DNA of 64,000 nucleotides from Spirulina subsalsa PCC 9445 (GTDB taxonomy: Bacteria > Cyanobacteriota > Cyanobacteriia > Cyanobacteriales > Spirulinaceae): positions 445,410-509,409 of the forward strand of contig NZ_JH980292.1 in assembly GCF_000314005.1 (NCBI RefSeq), given 5' to 3'. Every line of letters begins with the position of its first letter. Position 1 is the first letter of the stretch. This document shows, one piece after another, positions 1 to 8,917 of this stretch. The notes under the pieces were generated by a model. That model saw only the letters and a list, made by a program, of their open reading frames with translations, made no database searches and was not told where the DNA came from. A program made the translations under genes and the position numbers.

Positions 1-797
1 AGACATCATAGGTCTGTTGATTGCTATATTGGAGAAAAGAAGGATAGAGGATTTCAAATACTTCTGTGCTATTAACCGGTCCCACACCATTTAACGGGTT
101 ATCCGCTCCTGTTCTTGGAGCAAAACTTATTTCATTGAGTTGAATTTGCCCGTCTAAGTTTGTATCTTGGGTGGTGTTTTGATAATAAACAATATAGGGA
201 GCTGTAGGATTTGCCCGGTTGTTATACTGACCGATAAATAAATCTGACCTACCATCTCCATTAATATCTACAAATGTGGGAGCAGCATAGGCTGTGGCGG
301 CTGTGATACCAAAGAGATTTCCCTGTTCGGTAGAACGATCTGCATTAGCCCGATTCAGTTCTCCGGTGCCTCCTTGGGAAGTCGGGATGGGATCTTTAAA
401 TCTAGGATTCGTTGCTGAACCAATATTTTGGAAAAAGAAGAGTTCTCCGTCCCCCGCACCGAGGAATAAATCTAAGTCTCCATCCCCATCAATATCCGCA
501 AAGGCTGGGATGAGGGGAGTTCCAAACTGGGTGTCTACTGCATCTTCAATCCGAATGTGTCGGAAGGGATCATTCTGAGTTCCTGTGAGGTCTTCATATT
601 GACCGTCTTCGTTTAATTTAAAAAAGGCGACTCTTCCTGCGTTTGTCCCAATGACGGCTTCAAGCCGACCATCTCCAGTCAAATCAACAAGGAGCGGGGC
701 GGTGAGGGCTCGTGAGGTTGTATTTACTAAGACCAGGCCATTATTGGTCACTGGATCATTAACAGGAAGTTGGAGAGTAAAAACGTTTTCTGCCATG
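1..797 (-). CDS. FG-GAP/VCBS repeat protein (3' end outside window)
   Basis: The frame opens at an ATG (795-797) and runs leftwards off the window without a stop, so only the N-terminal 265 residues are visible. The protein begins MAENVFTLQLPVND and carries at least three calcium-loop repeats: DLTGDGRLEAVIG, DIDGDGDLDLFLG and DINGDGRSDLFIG. These are typical of FG-GAP/VCBS beta-propeller blades found in large secreted or surface proteins. No N-terminal signal peptide is visible, which in cyanobacteria often goes with type I export through a C-terminal signal; that end is not in the window. An in-frame stop lies 15 bases upstream, so the start cannot move far. The exact role is unknown. Confidence 0.8.
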
Positions 798-1330
798 ATG
801 GTTGATGCAGTCTAAAAGTAGATTGGGTTTATTGGTGGATCAGGAATTGGCTAGGGCTGAGTCGGGAACAAGAAAATGATCGGCAAAACAAAGATGATCG
901 TCAAGAAGATTACAGTGGTTTGGAATGCACTGGCCATATTGTAGGGCGGTTTGCCCGGATTGATCATCGTTTTTTGCGAGAATCTTGGCAACCTAAGACA
1001 GGGAAGATTCGGGGGCATGGGATCTTTCTTCGAATTATCATCGACTCCTCCAAACGACAGGAATTGCCATTCAAAACTAACCGCTCTGACACGCTCTATA
1101 ACCTTTAATCTATGACCTTGGGACTTTATGACCTTTGGATTTTATGACTGGAGGATGAGGGTATTCGGGACAAAGGGAGATTAAGGAGGAGGATGGGACA
1201 ATCCGAGGATGTAAGTGGGAGGAGGAGAAAAAGCGGAAAGTTTACGGGTTAGAAGAACTGGGATTTTCATACTCACCGCCCTAAAAGGGCGAGGCTTTAA
1301 ACCCAAAAGATTTCGGCAAGTTGCAGGGCG
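798..1330. other. Gene-poor stretch with degraded coding sequence
   Basis: No convincing intact gene is seen. A plus-strand open frame ending at 1108 (TTG start at 920, extendable upstream) encodes a short basic peptide ending SDTLYNL that I do not recognise. A second short frame ends at the IS605-like hairpin near 1283. Both look like leftovers of broken genes rather than functional units. Confidence 0.4.
1271..1305. repeat. IS200/IS605-type end hairpin (remnant)
   Basis: The stem CGCCCT (1277-1282) pairs with AGGGCG (1286-1291) over a 3-base loop, within the context CTCACCGCCCTAAAAGGGCG. This resembles subterminal hairpins of IS200/IS605 elements in cyanobacteria. No tnpA or tnpB lies beside it, so it is probably a relic. 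Confidence 0.4.
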
Positions 1331-2536
1331 TTAATTGTCCTGCCAGTATAAAGGGTTACTCCCTATACTAGCTTGATTTTCCCCTCGTTCGAGTTCGTCT
1401 TCTAAAAAAGTTAAGTTTGGGCTAGGTTGGGGGGGATCAAGGGGGTGGAGTTGGTCTGGGGGGATAGTGGGAATGGGTTGTTGTTCAAGGGTGATCAGTT
1501 GGCAGATTTCGTCGGTCATAAAGCCTAGTGCCATGGGACGTAGGGCGTTGGGGATCATTTGCACGTCGTAGAGTTCACTGATTACGCCGTCGATTTGTAA
1601 CCAGTGGTCGATGATTCCGGTGTTGAGGTTAATCCAGAGTAGGCCACATTGGGCGATCGCATCTTTGGCGGTTAAACGGTCTTCAAGTTCGAGTCCGCTA
1701 AAGGTTTGCTCTCCTCTAGGTTTGGAGAGTCCCACAATCGCCCAATCTTGATGGAAGGTTAAACCGCGTAAATAGCCCGGACAGAAGGTCACAGGTTCAA
1801 ATTGACCTAACACGGGGTCAAAGTAGCCGAAATCGCCTGTTCCTGAGTTCAGAAGCCATAATTTTCCCCGATACCAGCGCGGAGAGTGGGGCATGGAGAG
1901 GTTAGTCAGGATCACCTCGTTGGTTTGCATATCCACGACACATCCCCCATCCCGTCGTCGTTGTCGCCACCCGGCGGCTACATCGGAACGACTGACGGCG
2001 GTCACATAGCGGGGTTTGCCGTCTACGAGGGCGAGGCCGTTCAGGTGACAGCGATCTTCGGGGACGAGTTGGCTAATAAAGGGGGGTTGCCAGAGGGGGA
2101 TAAAACTATGGCGATCGCTTATTGTGGCGACACAACTAAAGAGGGTGTTGACGAAAATCGGGCGATCGCACTCATCCACCACCACATCATGAACATCTAC
2201 ATCTCCGGTCGTGTAGGCAATACGGGGAATATACAGTTGGTCATACCCCTTATGAAACTGTCCCTCCGTTAACGCATTATCCAACTGCCACAACTGAAAA
2301 CGGGTACTCATCCAGAGGCGATTCGGTTGGCTAAACAATCCCATCGGGCGCTGAAACAGGCGCTCAAAAATGGACAAGGAGCCATCGGGTTTAATCCCAA
2401 CCAAGAAAAGGCGGTTGGTTTGATAGGTAGTAAAGGCTAGACTAATTTGGTGTTGCACTAACCACGGGATAAACTGGCGAGAGCAGCTAAAGCTAAGAGG
2501 GGGGGCGGTGTTCGCTTGGGTCATGGATTCACTCAT
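1331..2536 (-). CDS. TIGR03032 family protein
   Basis: A protein of about 401 residues with the hallmarks of the TIGR03032 family: DVDVHDVVVDE, then NTLFSCVATI, PEDRCHLNGLA, the SMPHSPRWY motif and a C-terminal GLSKPRGEQTFSGL stretch. The family probably forms a beta-propeller; its biochemical function is unknown. I prefer the ATG at 2534-2536 (MSESMTQ) over the GTG at 2572 because the paralogue at 30131-32461 aligns from about there. That paralogue has the same domain fused to TPRs and a glycosyltransferase-like domain. Family assignment is confident; no activity can be assigned. Confidence 0.8.
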   Translation of the reverse strand: MSESMTQANTAPPLSFSCSRQFIPWLVQHQISLAFTTYQTNRLFLVGIKPDGSLSIFERLFQRPMGLFSQPNRLWMSTRFQLWQLDNALTEGQFHKGYDQLYIPRIAYTTGDVDVHDVVVDECDRPIFVNTLFSCVATISDRHSFIPLWQPPFISQLVPEDRCHLNGLALVDGKPRYVTAVSRSDVAAGWRQRRRDGGCVVDMQTNEVILTNLSMPHSPRWYRGKLWLLNSGTGDFGYFDPVLGQFEPVTFCPGYLRGLTFHQDWAIVGLSKPRGEQTFSGLELEDRLTAKDAIAQCGLLWINLNTGIIDHWLQIDGVISELYDVQMIPNALRPMALGFMTDEICQLITLEQQPIPTIPPDQLHPLDPPQPSPNLTFLEDELERGENQASIGSNPLYWQDN

Positions 2537-2694
2537 CGGTAATCTCTTGTCGGGTGCATCAGAAGGAATCACTTAATGGTGTCGCCAATTTTGAAGAATA
2601 AGCTTGATGAACTTTTGGCTGTGGGTTAATGGAGGGCGATCCAATGTGCTTGAGGTGGGGGTGAAAAATTTTTCGCCCCTACTTGGATAGTAGG

Positions 2695-3309
2695 TCACTG
2701 ATTACTGATGATGTGTTGCCAATCTAACACAAACCCCGGCAGAACATTTTCCCCGGATAATTGGCGAGAATTGGGCAAAATCTCCACCTCTTGACCCGGC
2801 CGGTAGATTTCCACCTGTTCCTGTTGTGGGTCAATCAACCAGCCCAACTGAGTCCCATTGTCGATATACTCCTGTAACTTGTCTTGTAACTTGCTCAAAC
2901 TGTCCGATTCTGAGCGCAGTTCAATGACAAAATCTGGACATAACGGCACAAATCCCCTACGTTGAACTGGGGTTAGAGTCTGCCAACGGTCTAAACGAAT
3001 CCAAGCGGCATCGGGGGAACGGTTCGCCCCATTGGGTAAAATAAAGCCTGTAGAAGAATCAAAGGCGATGCCATGTCCCCCTTCTTCCTCCATCCACTTC
3101 ACTAAGAAATAGGCAATTCTGATATTGCGATGTCCGGTTTCACCACCCGTGGGGGGATTCACAATGAGTTCTCCTGTTGCTGTTCGTTCTAGTTTTAACT
3201 CCGGATTGGCGATCGCAAGTTGGGCAAATTGCGCTGGCGTTACGTTCAACTTGAGATCCGTTGGCCATTGTAAGGTGAGGGTGTCTGGAGGGTGGGTTAG
3301 GGTGAGCAT
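2695..3309 (-). CDS. Uma2 family endonuclease-like protein
   Basis: A 204-residue protein of the Uma2 (DUF820) family, which has a PD-(D/E)XK nuclease-like fold and is greatly expanded in cyanobacteria. Family landmarks are ELIVNPPTGG, SSTGFILPNGANRSPDAAWI, PDFVIELRS and the final LPGFVLDW. The Asp of SPDAAWI and the Glu of VIELRS are the likely metal-site residues. The closest relative in this window is at 55523-56101, which shares ANRSPD-like and DVLPGF-like motifs. It starts with an ATG and is divergent from the methyltransferase at 3381. The cellular role of Uma2 proteins is not established. Confidence 0.85.
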   Translation of the reverse strand: MLTLTHPPDTLTLQWPTDLKLNVTPAQFAQLAIANPELKLERTATGELIVNPPTGGETGHRNIRIAYFLVKWMEEEGGHGIAFDSSTGFILPNGANRSPDAAWIRLDRWQTLTPVQRRGFVPLCPDFVIELRSESDSLSKLQDKLQEYIDNGTQLGWLIDPQQEQVEIYRPGQEVEILPNSRQLSGENVLPGFVLDWQHIISNQ

Positions 3310-3380
3310 GGGTGAATTTTCGACCAGTGCCTTTTTATTCTATCCTTTGTGATGGAGGGTGTCCTCTTGAGCATTCAATA

Positions 3381-4838
3381 ATGATGAATAGCAACAAAAA
3401 ACAATTAGGGGATTTTCAAACTCCTGCCCCTTTAGCAGATCAGATCCTTAAACTTCTCAAATTGAAGTATCAAATCAACCCTGATTTTATTTTAGAGCCT
3501 ACCTGTGGTTCGGGAGTATTCATCCAAGCATCACGCAATGAATTTAGCCACGCCAAAATTATGGGCTTTGATATTAATTCTCACTATATCCAGTTAGCAC
3601 AAAAATCTATTGAATGCAATCAAAATCAGGATAATATCATCCTAAAACAAGCTGATTTTTTTACCAATAATTGGCAAGAAATTCTATCAAGCGTTTCTGG
3701 GTATCTTTTGATTTTGGGGAATCCCCCTTGGGCAACAAGTAGTGAATTAAGTCGTCTCAATAGTCATAATATACCAACAAAATCAAACTTTCAAAACAGA
3801 CGAGGCATTGAAGCGATAACCGGTTCAGCTAACTTTGATATATCGGAATGGATGCTTTTACAATACATTGAGTGGCTATCTGATCGTCCGGGAACAATTG
3901 CCCTGTTGTGTAAGTATTCCGTGGCTCGTAAAGTTTTACAAGAAATCTCCAAAAAATATCCTAGTTCTTTCTCGACTTCAATTTATTTAATCGACGCTAA
4001 GTATTATTTCAATCTCTCAGTACAAGCTTGTCTGTTTCGCCTATCTACGGATTACAAAGAAACAAATGATTGCCCCGTCTATATGGATTTAAAGACCCAA
4101 GGGTTATGCTCCGTTATTGGTGAGCGAGATGGTTTTATGGTGAGAGACACGAAAACCTATGAACAAGGGAAACATTGGTTAGGATATAATTCTAAATACC
4201 TTTGGCATTCTGGGATTAAACATGACTGTTCTAAGGTTATGGAGCTAGACCAAATAGGGGGGAATTTATTCGTTAATGGGTTGGGAGAAAAATATTATTT
4301 AGAAACGGATTATCTGTATCCCTTGCTCAAGGGGTCAGATGTTGCCAATGGGAGAGTTAAAGATTACCGCAAGCTCATGTTAGTCCCTCAGCGATGGGTG
4401 GGTGAAGATACTAGAATTATTCAAGATAAAGCTCCTAAAACTTGGCAATATTTACAAGACCATGATCTATTTTTTACAAAACGCAAAAGCTCGATCTATC
4501 GCAACAAGCCCCCTTATGCTATTTTTGGCGTAGGAGATTATTCCTTTATGAACTGGAAAATTGCAATCTCTAGTCTGCATAAGAAGCTTAAATTTAACTT
4601 GATTGGTTTGTTAAATAATCAACCTGTTATGTTTGATGATACGGTTAATTTTTTATCTTTTGAGACGGCACAGGAAGCAGAGTCTATTTTTCATTATATC
4701 ACATCACAGGATGTTTTACAATGGTTAGAGTCTATGATTTTTTGGGATAGCAAAAGACCAATAACTGTTAATTTACTGAACCGATTGTATCTAGAAAAAT
4801 TTGCCTCAGTAAATAATTTTAGTCTCTGTCATAAATGA
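3381..4838 (+). CDS. N6-adenine DNA methyltransferase (TaqI/Eco57I-like)
   Basis: A 485-residue class I SAM-dependent DNA methyltransferase. Motif I is EPTCGSGVFIQASRN, and motif IV is GNPPWATS, which identifies an amino-methyltransferase acting on adenine N6. The C-terminal half (GLGEKYYLETDYLYPLLKGSD, then LMLVPQRW) resembles target-recognition domains of TaqI/Eco57I-type enzymes. The open frame extends to a GTG at 3312, but the ATG at 3381 is more sensible because MNSNKKQLGDFQTP is the usual family start. Codon use is strongly A/T-biased compared with flanking genes, suggesting recent acquisition. No restriction partner is adjacent, so it may be a solitary methylase or the survivor of a lost restriction-modification system. 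Confidence 0.85.
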   Translation: MMNSNKKQLGDFQTPAPLADQILKLLKLKYQINPDFILEPTCGSGVFIQASRNEFSHAKIMGFDINSHYIQLAQKSIECNQNQDNIILKQADFFTNNWQEILSSVSGYLLILGNPPWATSSELSRLNSHNIPTKSNFQNRRGIEAITGSANFDISEWMLLQYIEWLSDRPGTIALLCKYSVARKVLQEISKKYPSSFSTSIYLIDAKYYFNLSVQACLFRLSTDYKETNDCPVYMDLKTQGLCSVIGERDGFMVRDTKTYEQGKHWLGYNSKYLWHSGIKHDCSKVMELDQIGGNLFVNGLGEKYYLETDYLYPLLKGSDVANGRVKDYRKLMLVPQRWVGEDTRIIQDKAPKTWQYLQDHDLFFTKRKSSIYRNKPPYAIFGVGDYSFMNWKIAISSLHKKLKFNLIGLLNNQPVMFDDTVNFLSFETAQEAESIFHYITSQDVLQWLESMIFWDSKRPITVNLLNRLYLEKFASVNNFSLCHK

Positions 4839-5159
4839 GCCTCACTAGCATGAGAGTTATTGCTCAATTCAAGGTCGATATAGCGTTAATAAACGAGATG
4901 AAAATTTTAGTAGATACTGTATTGCCTATCAAGGGGGGGCGAAAAAATAGCCCAACAGAGCAGGAGTATTCAGTGGATTAAGGCGATCGCAGGGAAAAAC
5001 CGCCCCCCATCCAAGGCAAACCCGAGACTGGCATCAGATCCTAACCTGAAGCCAGACGAATCCCTATTCCCTATTATCCTGTTCCCCGTTCCCCCATTAA
5101 GCTAGGATGAAGAATGGAACGTTAAAGCGGTCAGAACCCGCAATCAATCAATATTTAGT
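4839..5159. other. Intergenic region between methyltransferase and sat
   Basis: It holds one short ATG frame (4850-4981, 43 codons) with no recognisable family, one HIP1 site and low-complexity CCCTATT-type sequence. No restriction endonuclease remnant could be recognised, and no clear promoter was picked out. Confidence 0.4.
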
Positions 5160-6335
5160 ATGACTACTCATGTTGATGGCATCGCGCCCCACGGCGGACA
5201 TCTTATTAATCGCATCGCGTCGGAAGCAGAACGACAGGAATTTTTAGCCCAAGGGGAGGAACTGCCCCGTGTTCAATTGGATGAACGCGCCATTTCTGAC
5301 CTACAAATGATTGCCATTGGGGGGTTTAGTCCCTTAATGGGATTTATGGAACAGGCGGACTATGAGCAAGTCGTTACAGAAATGCGTTTAGTCAATGGTA
5401 CCGTCTGGTCTATCCCGATCACCCTTTCCGTCAGTCCAGAACAAGCGGACCCCTTAAAAGAAGGGAGTTGGGTTCGTTTAGATGATGGAGAAGGTGGTTT
5501 TATTGGGGTGTTGGAACTCACCCAGAAATACCACTACAACAAAGCCCATGAGGTCTTAAATGTCTACGGCACCGATGACATTAAACATCCTGGGGTTAAG
5601 GTAGTCTATGACCAAGGCGCGGTCAATTTAGCGGGGCCGGTGTGGTTGCTGAAACGAGATCCTCACCCCCTTTTCCCTCAATATCAAATTGATCCCCTGG
5701 TCTCTCGCGCTAAGTTCAAAGAATTAGGCTGGCAAACCGTTGTAGGATTCCAAACTCGTAACCCTATCCATCGCGCCCATGAGTATATTCAAAAATGCGC
5801 CCTTGAAACAGTGGATGGGTTATTTTTACATCCCCTCGTCGGTGCAACGAAGAGCGATGATATTCCGGCGGATGTGCGGATGCGTTGCTATGAGATCATG
5901 CTAGAGCATTATTTCCCCCAAGACCGGGTAATGTTGGCGATTAATCCCTCAGCGATGCGTTATGCCGGACCCAGGGAGGCGATTTTTCATGCCCTGATTC
6001 GCAAAAATTACGGCTGCACCCATTTTATTGTGGGACGAGATCATGCGGGTGTGGGGGACTATTACGGCACTTACGACGCTCAGAAAATTTTTGATCAGTT
6101 TGACCCTCAAGAGTTAGGGATTCAACCGATGAAGTTTGAACACGCTTTTTATTGCACCCGGACGCAACAAATGGCGACGACGAAAACCAGTCCGAGTCAG
6201 GTAGAGGAACGGATTCACCTGTCGGGAACAAAAGTGCGGGAAATGTTACGACGGGGTGAGTTACCCCCTCCTCAGTTCTCTCGTCCTGAAGTGGCGGCGG
6301 AGTTGGCCAAGGCGATGCAAGTTCCCGTTGCTTAA
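5160..6335 (+). CDS. sat: Sulfate adenylyltransferase
   Basis: A 391-residue ATP sulfurylase that makes adenosine 5'-phosphosulfate from ATP and sulfate, the first step of assimilatory sulfate reduction in the cytoplasm. Diagnostic motifs are [14 protein letters not shown] (the nucleotide-binding QxRN and HxxH signatures), [27 protein letters not shown] and [12 protein letters not shown]. Length matches the bacterial single-domain form without a fused APS kinase. The start ATG at 5160 fits the usual N-terminus. A strong hairpin follows the stop. No other sulfur genes are adjacent. Confidence 0.96.
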   Translation: MTTHVDGIAPHGGHLINRIASEAERQEFLAQGEELPRVQLDERAISDLQMIAIGGFSPLMGFMEQADYEQVVTEMRLVNGTVWSIPITLSVSPEQADPLKEGSWVRLDDGEGGFIGVLELTQKYHYNKAHEVLNVYGTDDIKHPGVKVVYDQGAVNLAGPVWLLKRDPHPLFPQYQIDPLVSRAKFKELGWQTVVGFQTRNPIHRAHEYIQKCALETVDGLFLHPLVGATKSDDIPADVRMRCYEIMLEHYFPQDRVMLAINPSAMRYAGPREAIFHALIRKNYGCTHFIVGRDHAGVGDYYGTYDAQKIFDQFDPQELGIQPMKFEHAFYCTRTQQMATTKTSPSQVEERIHLSGTKVREMLRRGELPPPQFSRPEVAAELAKAMQVPVA

Positions 6336-6349
6336 AATAGCAGTAAGGG

Positions 6350-6384
6350 GTTGAGGGGCAGTGGTGAGTCCCTGCCCCCTCAAC
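6350..6384 (+). terminator. Hairpin after sat
   Basis: GTTGAGGGGCAG (6350-6361) pairs with CTGCCCCCTCAAC (6372-6384) with one bulged base. It sits 15 bases after the sat stop. There is no U-tract, so it may stabilise the mRNA end rather than terminate efficiently. Confidence 0.5.
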
Positions 6385-6439
6385 AACGAGAGTAAAAACC
6401 TGATACCCTGATAGGGTCGATGGATAGCGGACAAGGGCT

Positions 6440-8701
6440 ATGGGATTGGATCGACGGACATTTTTACAAGGTTTGGGTTTAGGTCTGCTGACTTGGGGCG
6501 GACAGTGGATGGTTAGTCCCAAGGCGAGGGCTTTTCCTTTAGGTAATGCTTATGCTCAAGGTTTGGTCAGTCCGACGGGGCGTAAGTTGGCGTTGTTGGT
6601 GGGGATTGACCAATATCCCTATAAGTCCCATTTACAAGGCTGTGGGACGGATGTGCTACTACAACGGGAGTTGTTAGTTCACCGCTTTGGTTTCCAACGA
6701 GGGGATATTGTGTCGTTGGTAAATCAAGAGGCAACGCGAGAAAATATCGAATCGGCTTTTTCTGAACACCTGATCCAACAAGTGAAAGAGGGGGATCGGG
6801 TGGTGTTTCATTTTAGTGGCTATGGCAGTCAGGTTCGTTTACCGGGGACGGAGGACGCGGGGGAACTTTTGGTGCGCAGTCTGATTCCCGTGGATGGGGT
6901 GATTGCCACGAAGGGAGAACCAGCGGTTAATGACCTGTTAGAGGAAACGTTGATTCTTTTGGCGCGATCGCTCTCGACTCGTCATGTCACGTTAGTTTTA
7001 GATACCAGTTACTCGAATAATGGTCAGGAGTTACGGGGAAATTTGCGATCGCGCTCTAGCCCCAGTGATCCCGCCAAACGTCCCAGCCCAGAAGAGTTAG
7101 CCTTTCAAGAACAATTACGCCTGCTGCGTTCGGCCGGTCGTTCCCCCACCCCCCTCAATTGGGGACAGTCCAGCTTTCCGGGGTTTATCCTCACGGCCGC
7201 CGCTCACGATCAACCCGCCCTAGAGGGTCAATGGAATGGCTTTAGTGCGGGTTTATTCACCTATGCCTTAACTCAGTATCTCTGGGAAAGTACCCCCCCC
7301 AGCACACTCTATATTAGCCTCACCCGAGCCACAGAAACCCTTCGCCCCCTAACGACCCAGCAGCCCCAAGGCCTTGGCATTTTTTCCGGCAACCCCCCCC
7401 TCGTCTATGATTTACCTCTCCAGCCTACCTTTGGGGCCGAGGGGGCAATTATCGCCATTGATGAAGAACAGAATATGGTGCAGTTAACCCTGGGTGGCTT
7501 GCCTCCTGCGGTGTTAGATGTCTGTGGGAATTCCCGCTTTTGGGTGGTGGAGGGTGAGATTAGCCCAGACACCCCCCAAGTCCAGATCCGCTCCCGCAAT
7601 GGCTTAAAAGCTAAAGCTAAGGGGGTTGACAGCCCCGCCACGGCCTTAAAAGTGGGGCAATGGGTTCAGGAAGCCATTCGGGTCTTGCCCCGCCATATCG
7701 GGCTGGTGGTGGCCTTAGATAACGCTTTGCAACGGATTGAACGGGTGGATGCAACGAGCGCCTTTGCCAATATTAATGTGGTGTCGTCTGTGGTGACGGC
7801 CGGAGAACAACGAGCCGATTGTTTGTTTGGCAAGGCAAAATCCCCCCATCCCGTGACGGTAGCCATGACCGATTTACAGCCCTTGGATCGTCCTCCCACT
7901 AAGGGCTATGAGTTATTTTCTGTGGGGGATTTACCGATTCCTAATACTTTGGGTCTGGCTGATGAAGCGGTACGATCGGCGGTGAATCGCTTAATTCCCC
8001 ATTTAAGAACCCTTTTAGCGGGCAAATTGTGGGGGCTAATGGTCAATGAGGGGTCCTCTCGCTTGGGGGTGACGGTACGCTTCCAACTGCTGCAACCTCA
8101 ACCCATGACGCTGTTGGAACGGTCTACAGGACGCTATCCTGGGGCAGAAATAACGAAGAATGCCCCCAACTTAGCCGACCGCACCAGCGCCCTTGTTACG
8201 CTGCCTGTGGGGGGGAAATTGGAGTGTCAGTTAGTGAATCAAGGCGATCGCAAACTCTATGTGTTACTGGTGGGCTTAGACCCCCTCGGCAATCCTCTTG
8301 TTCTCTATACTCCCGCCCTCTCTAATCTTTCAGATCCCAACCACAACGCCATCGGGTCGAACTCTTTACAAATTGAGGCGGGTCAAACCCTCACCCTACC
8401 CCGCACCCCGTCTAATCTGAACTGGTTTATTACCGGGTCTACGGGGGTGGTGGAATTGTTCACTTTGTTTAGTACCGAACCTTTTACTGAAACTCTCACC
8501 CTGTTGATCAGTTTAGCGAATAAGGGAGAAGGCGATCGCTTTGTCGAATTACCCAACCCCCAAGAAGTCGCCCAAGCGATTTTACAGGATATTCACAACG
8601 CCAGCGCCGTCAGTCCCGATCTATTAAGTTCCCCGGCTGATTTTTACGCCCTAAATGTGGAAACTTGGGCCGGTCTACATTTTGTCCTACAAATTGTGTG
8701 A
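6440..8701 (+). CDS. Caspase-fold (orthocaspase-like) protein, catalytic dyad replaced
   Basis: A 753-residue protein. The N-terminus has a twin-arginine-like motif (DRRTFLQ, residues 4-10) followed by a hydrophobic stretch, so export is likely. Residues about 48-290 form a peptidase C14 caspase fold: LALLVGIDQYP, VVFHFSGYGSQ and VTLVLDTSYSNNG. In active orthocaspases these last two read SGHG and D-S/T-C-x-S-G; here the catalytic His is Tyr128 and the catalytic Cys is Ser190. Such Tyr/Ser variants are known among cyanobacterial orthocaspases and are thought to be inactive as proteases. The C-terminal 450 residues have no domain I recognise. It follows sat on the same strand with a 104-base gap. 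Confidence 0.85.
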   Translation: MGLDRRTFLQGLGLGLLTWGGQWMVSPKARAFPLGNAYAQGLVSPTGRKLALLVGIDQYPYKSHLQGCGTDVLLQRELLVHRFGFQRGDIVSLVNQEATRENIESAFSEHLIQQVKEGDRVVFHFSGYGSQVRLPGTEDAGELLVRSLIPVDGVIATKGEPAVNDLLEETLILLARSLSTRHVTLVLDTSYSNNGQELRGNLRSRSSPSDPAKRPSPEELAFQEQLRLLRSAGRSPTPLNWGQSSFPGFILTAAAHDQPALEGQWNGFSAGLFTYALTQYLWESTPPSTLYISLTRATETLRPLTTQQPQGLGIFSGNPPLVYDLPLQPTFGAEGAIIAIDEEQNMVQLTLGGLPPAVLDVCGNSRFWVVEGEISPDTPQVQIRSRNGLKAKAKGVDSPATALKVGQWVQEAIRVLPRHIGLVVALDNALQRIERVDATSAFANINVVSSVVTAGEQRADCLFGKAKSPHPVTVAMTDLQPLDRPPTKGYELFSVGDLPIPNTLGLADEAVRSAVNRLIPHLRTLLAGKLWGLMVNEGSSRLGVTVRFQLLQPQPMTLLERSTGRYPGAEITKNAPNLADRTSALVTLPVGGKLECQLVNQGDRKLYVLLVGLDPLGNPLVLYTPALSNLSDPNHNAIGSNSLQIEAGQTLTLPRTPSNLNWFITGSTGVVELFTLFSTEPFTETLTLLISLANKGEGDRFVELPNPQEVAQAILQDIHNASAVSPDLLSSPADFYALNVETWAGLHFVLQIV

Positions 8702-8774
8702 CATCCTCCCGACACCGACCCTAGGGGTACGGTGCGGGCTTCCCCATATCACCATGAGGCTTTCCTACTTCTAC

Positions 8775-8828
8775 TTTCTAGCCAGTCAAGTAATTCTTTT
8801 TCTTGACTGGCATCTGGATAAATTCTGT
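8775..8828 (-). pseudogene. TnpB N-terminal micro-remnant (54 bp)
   Basis: A 54-bp segment identical to 27285-27338. On the minus strand it encodes RIYPDASQEKELLDWL, the start of a TnpB transposase-like protein. It contains a perfect 10-bp inverted repeat, GCCAGTCAAG/CTTGACTGGC. It lies between the caspase-like gene and the end of ftsH. Confidence 0.55.
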
Positions 8829-8917
8829 TCCCGACTCCCGATTCCCCTAAAAATTCCCCCACCCGATAGGACAGGATGGGGGAAATTGATACTCAATCAA
8901 CAAAAGCCAAAATAGCC

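Noticed and set aside
4850-4981. 43-codon open frame after the methyltransferase (possible restriction partner)
   Set aside because: Too short, no recognisable nuclease motif, no ribosome-binding site; could be chance.
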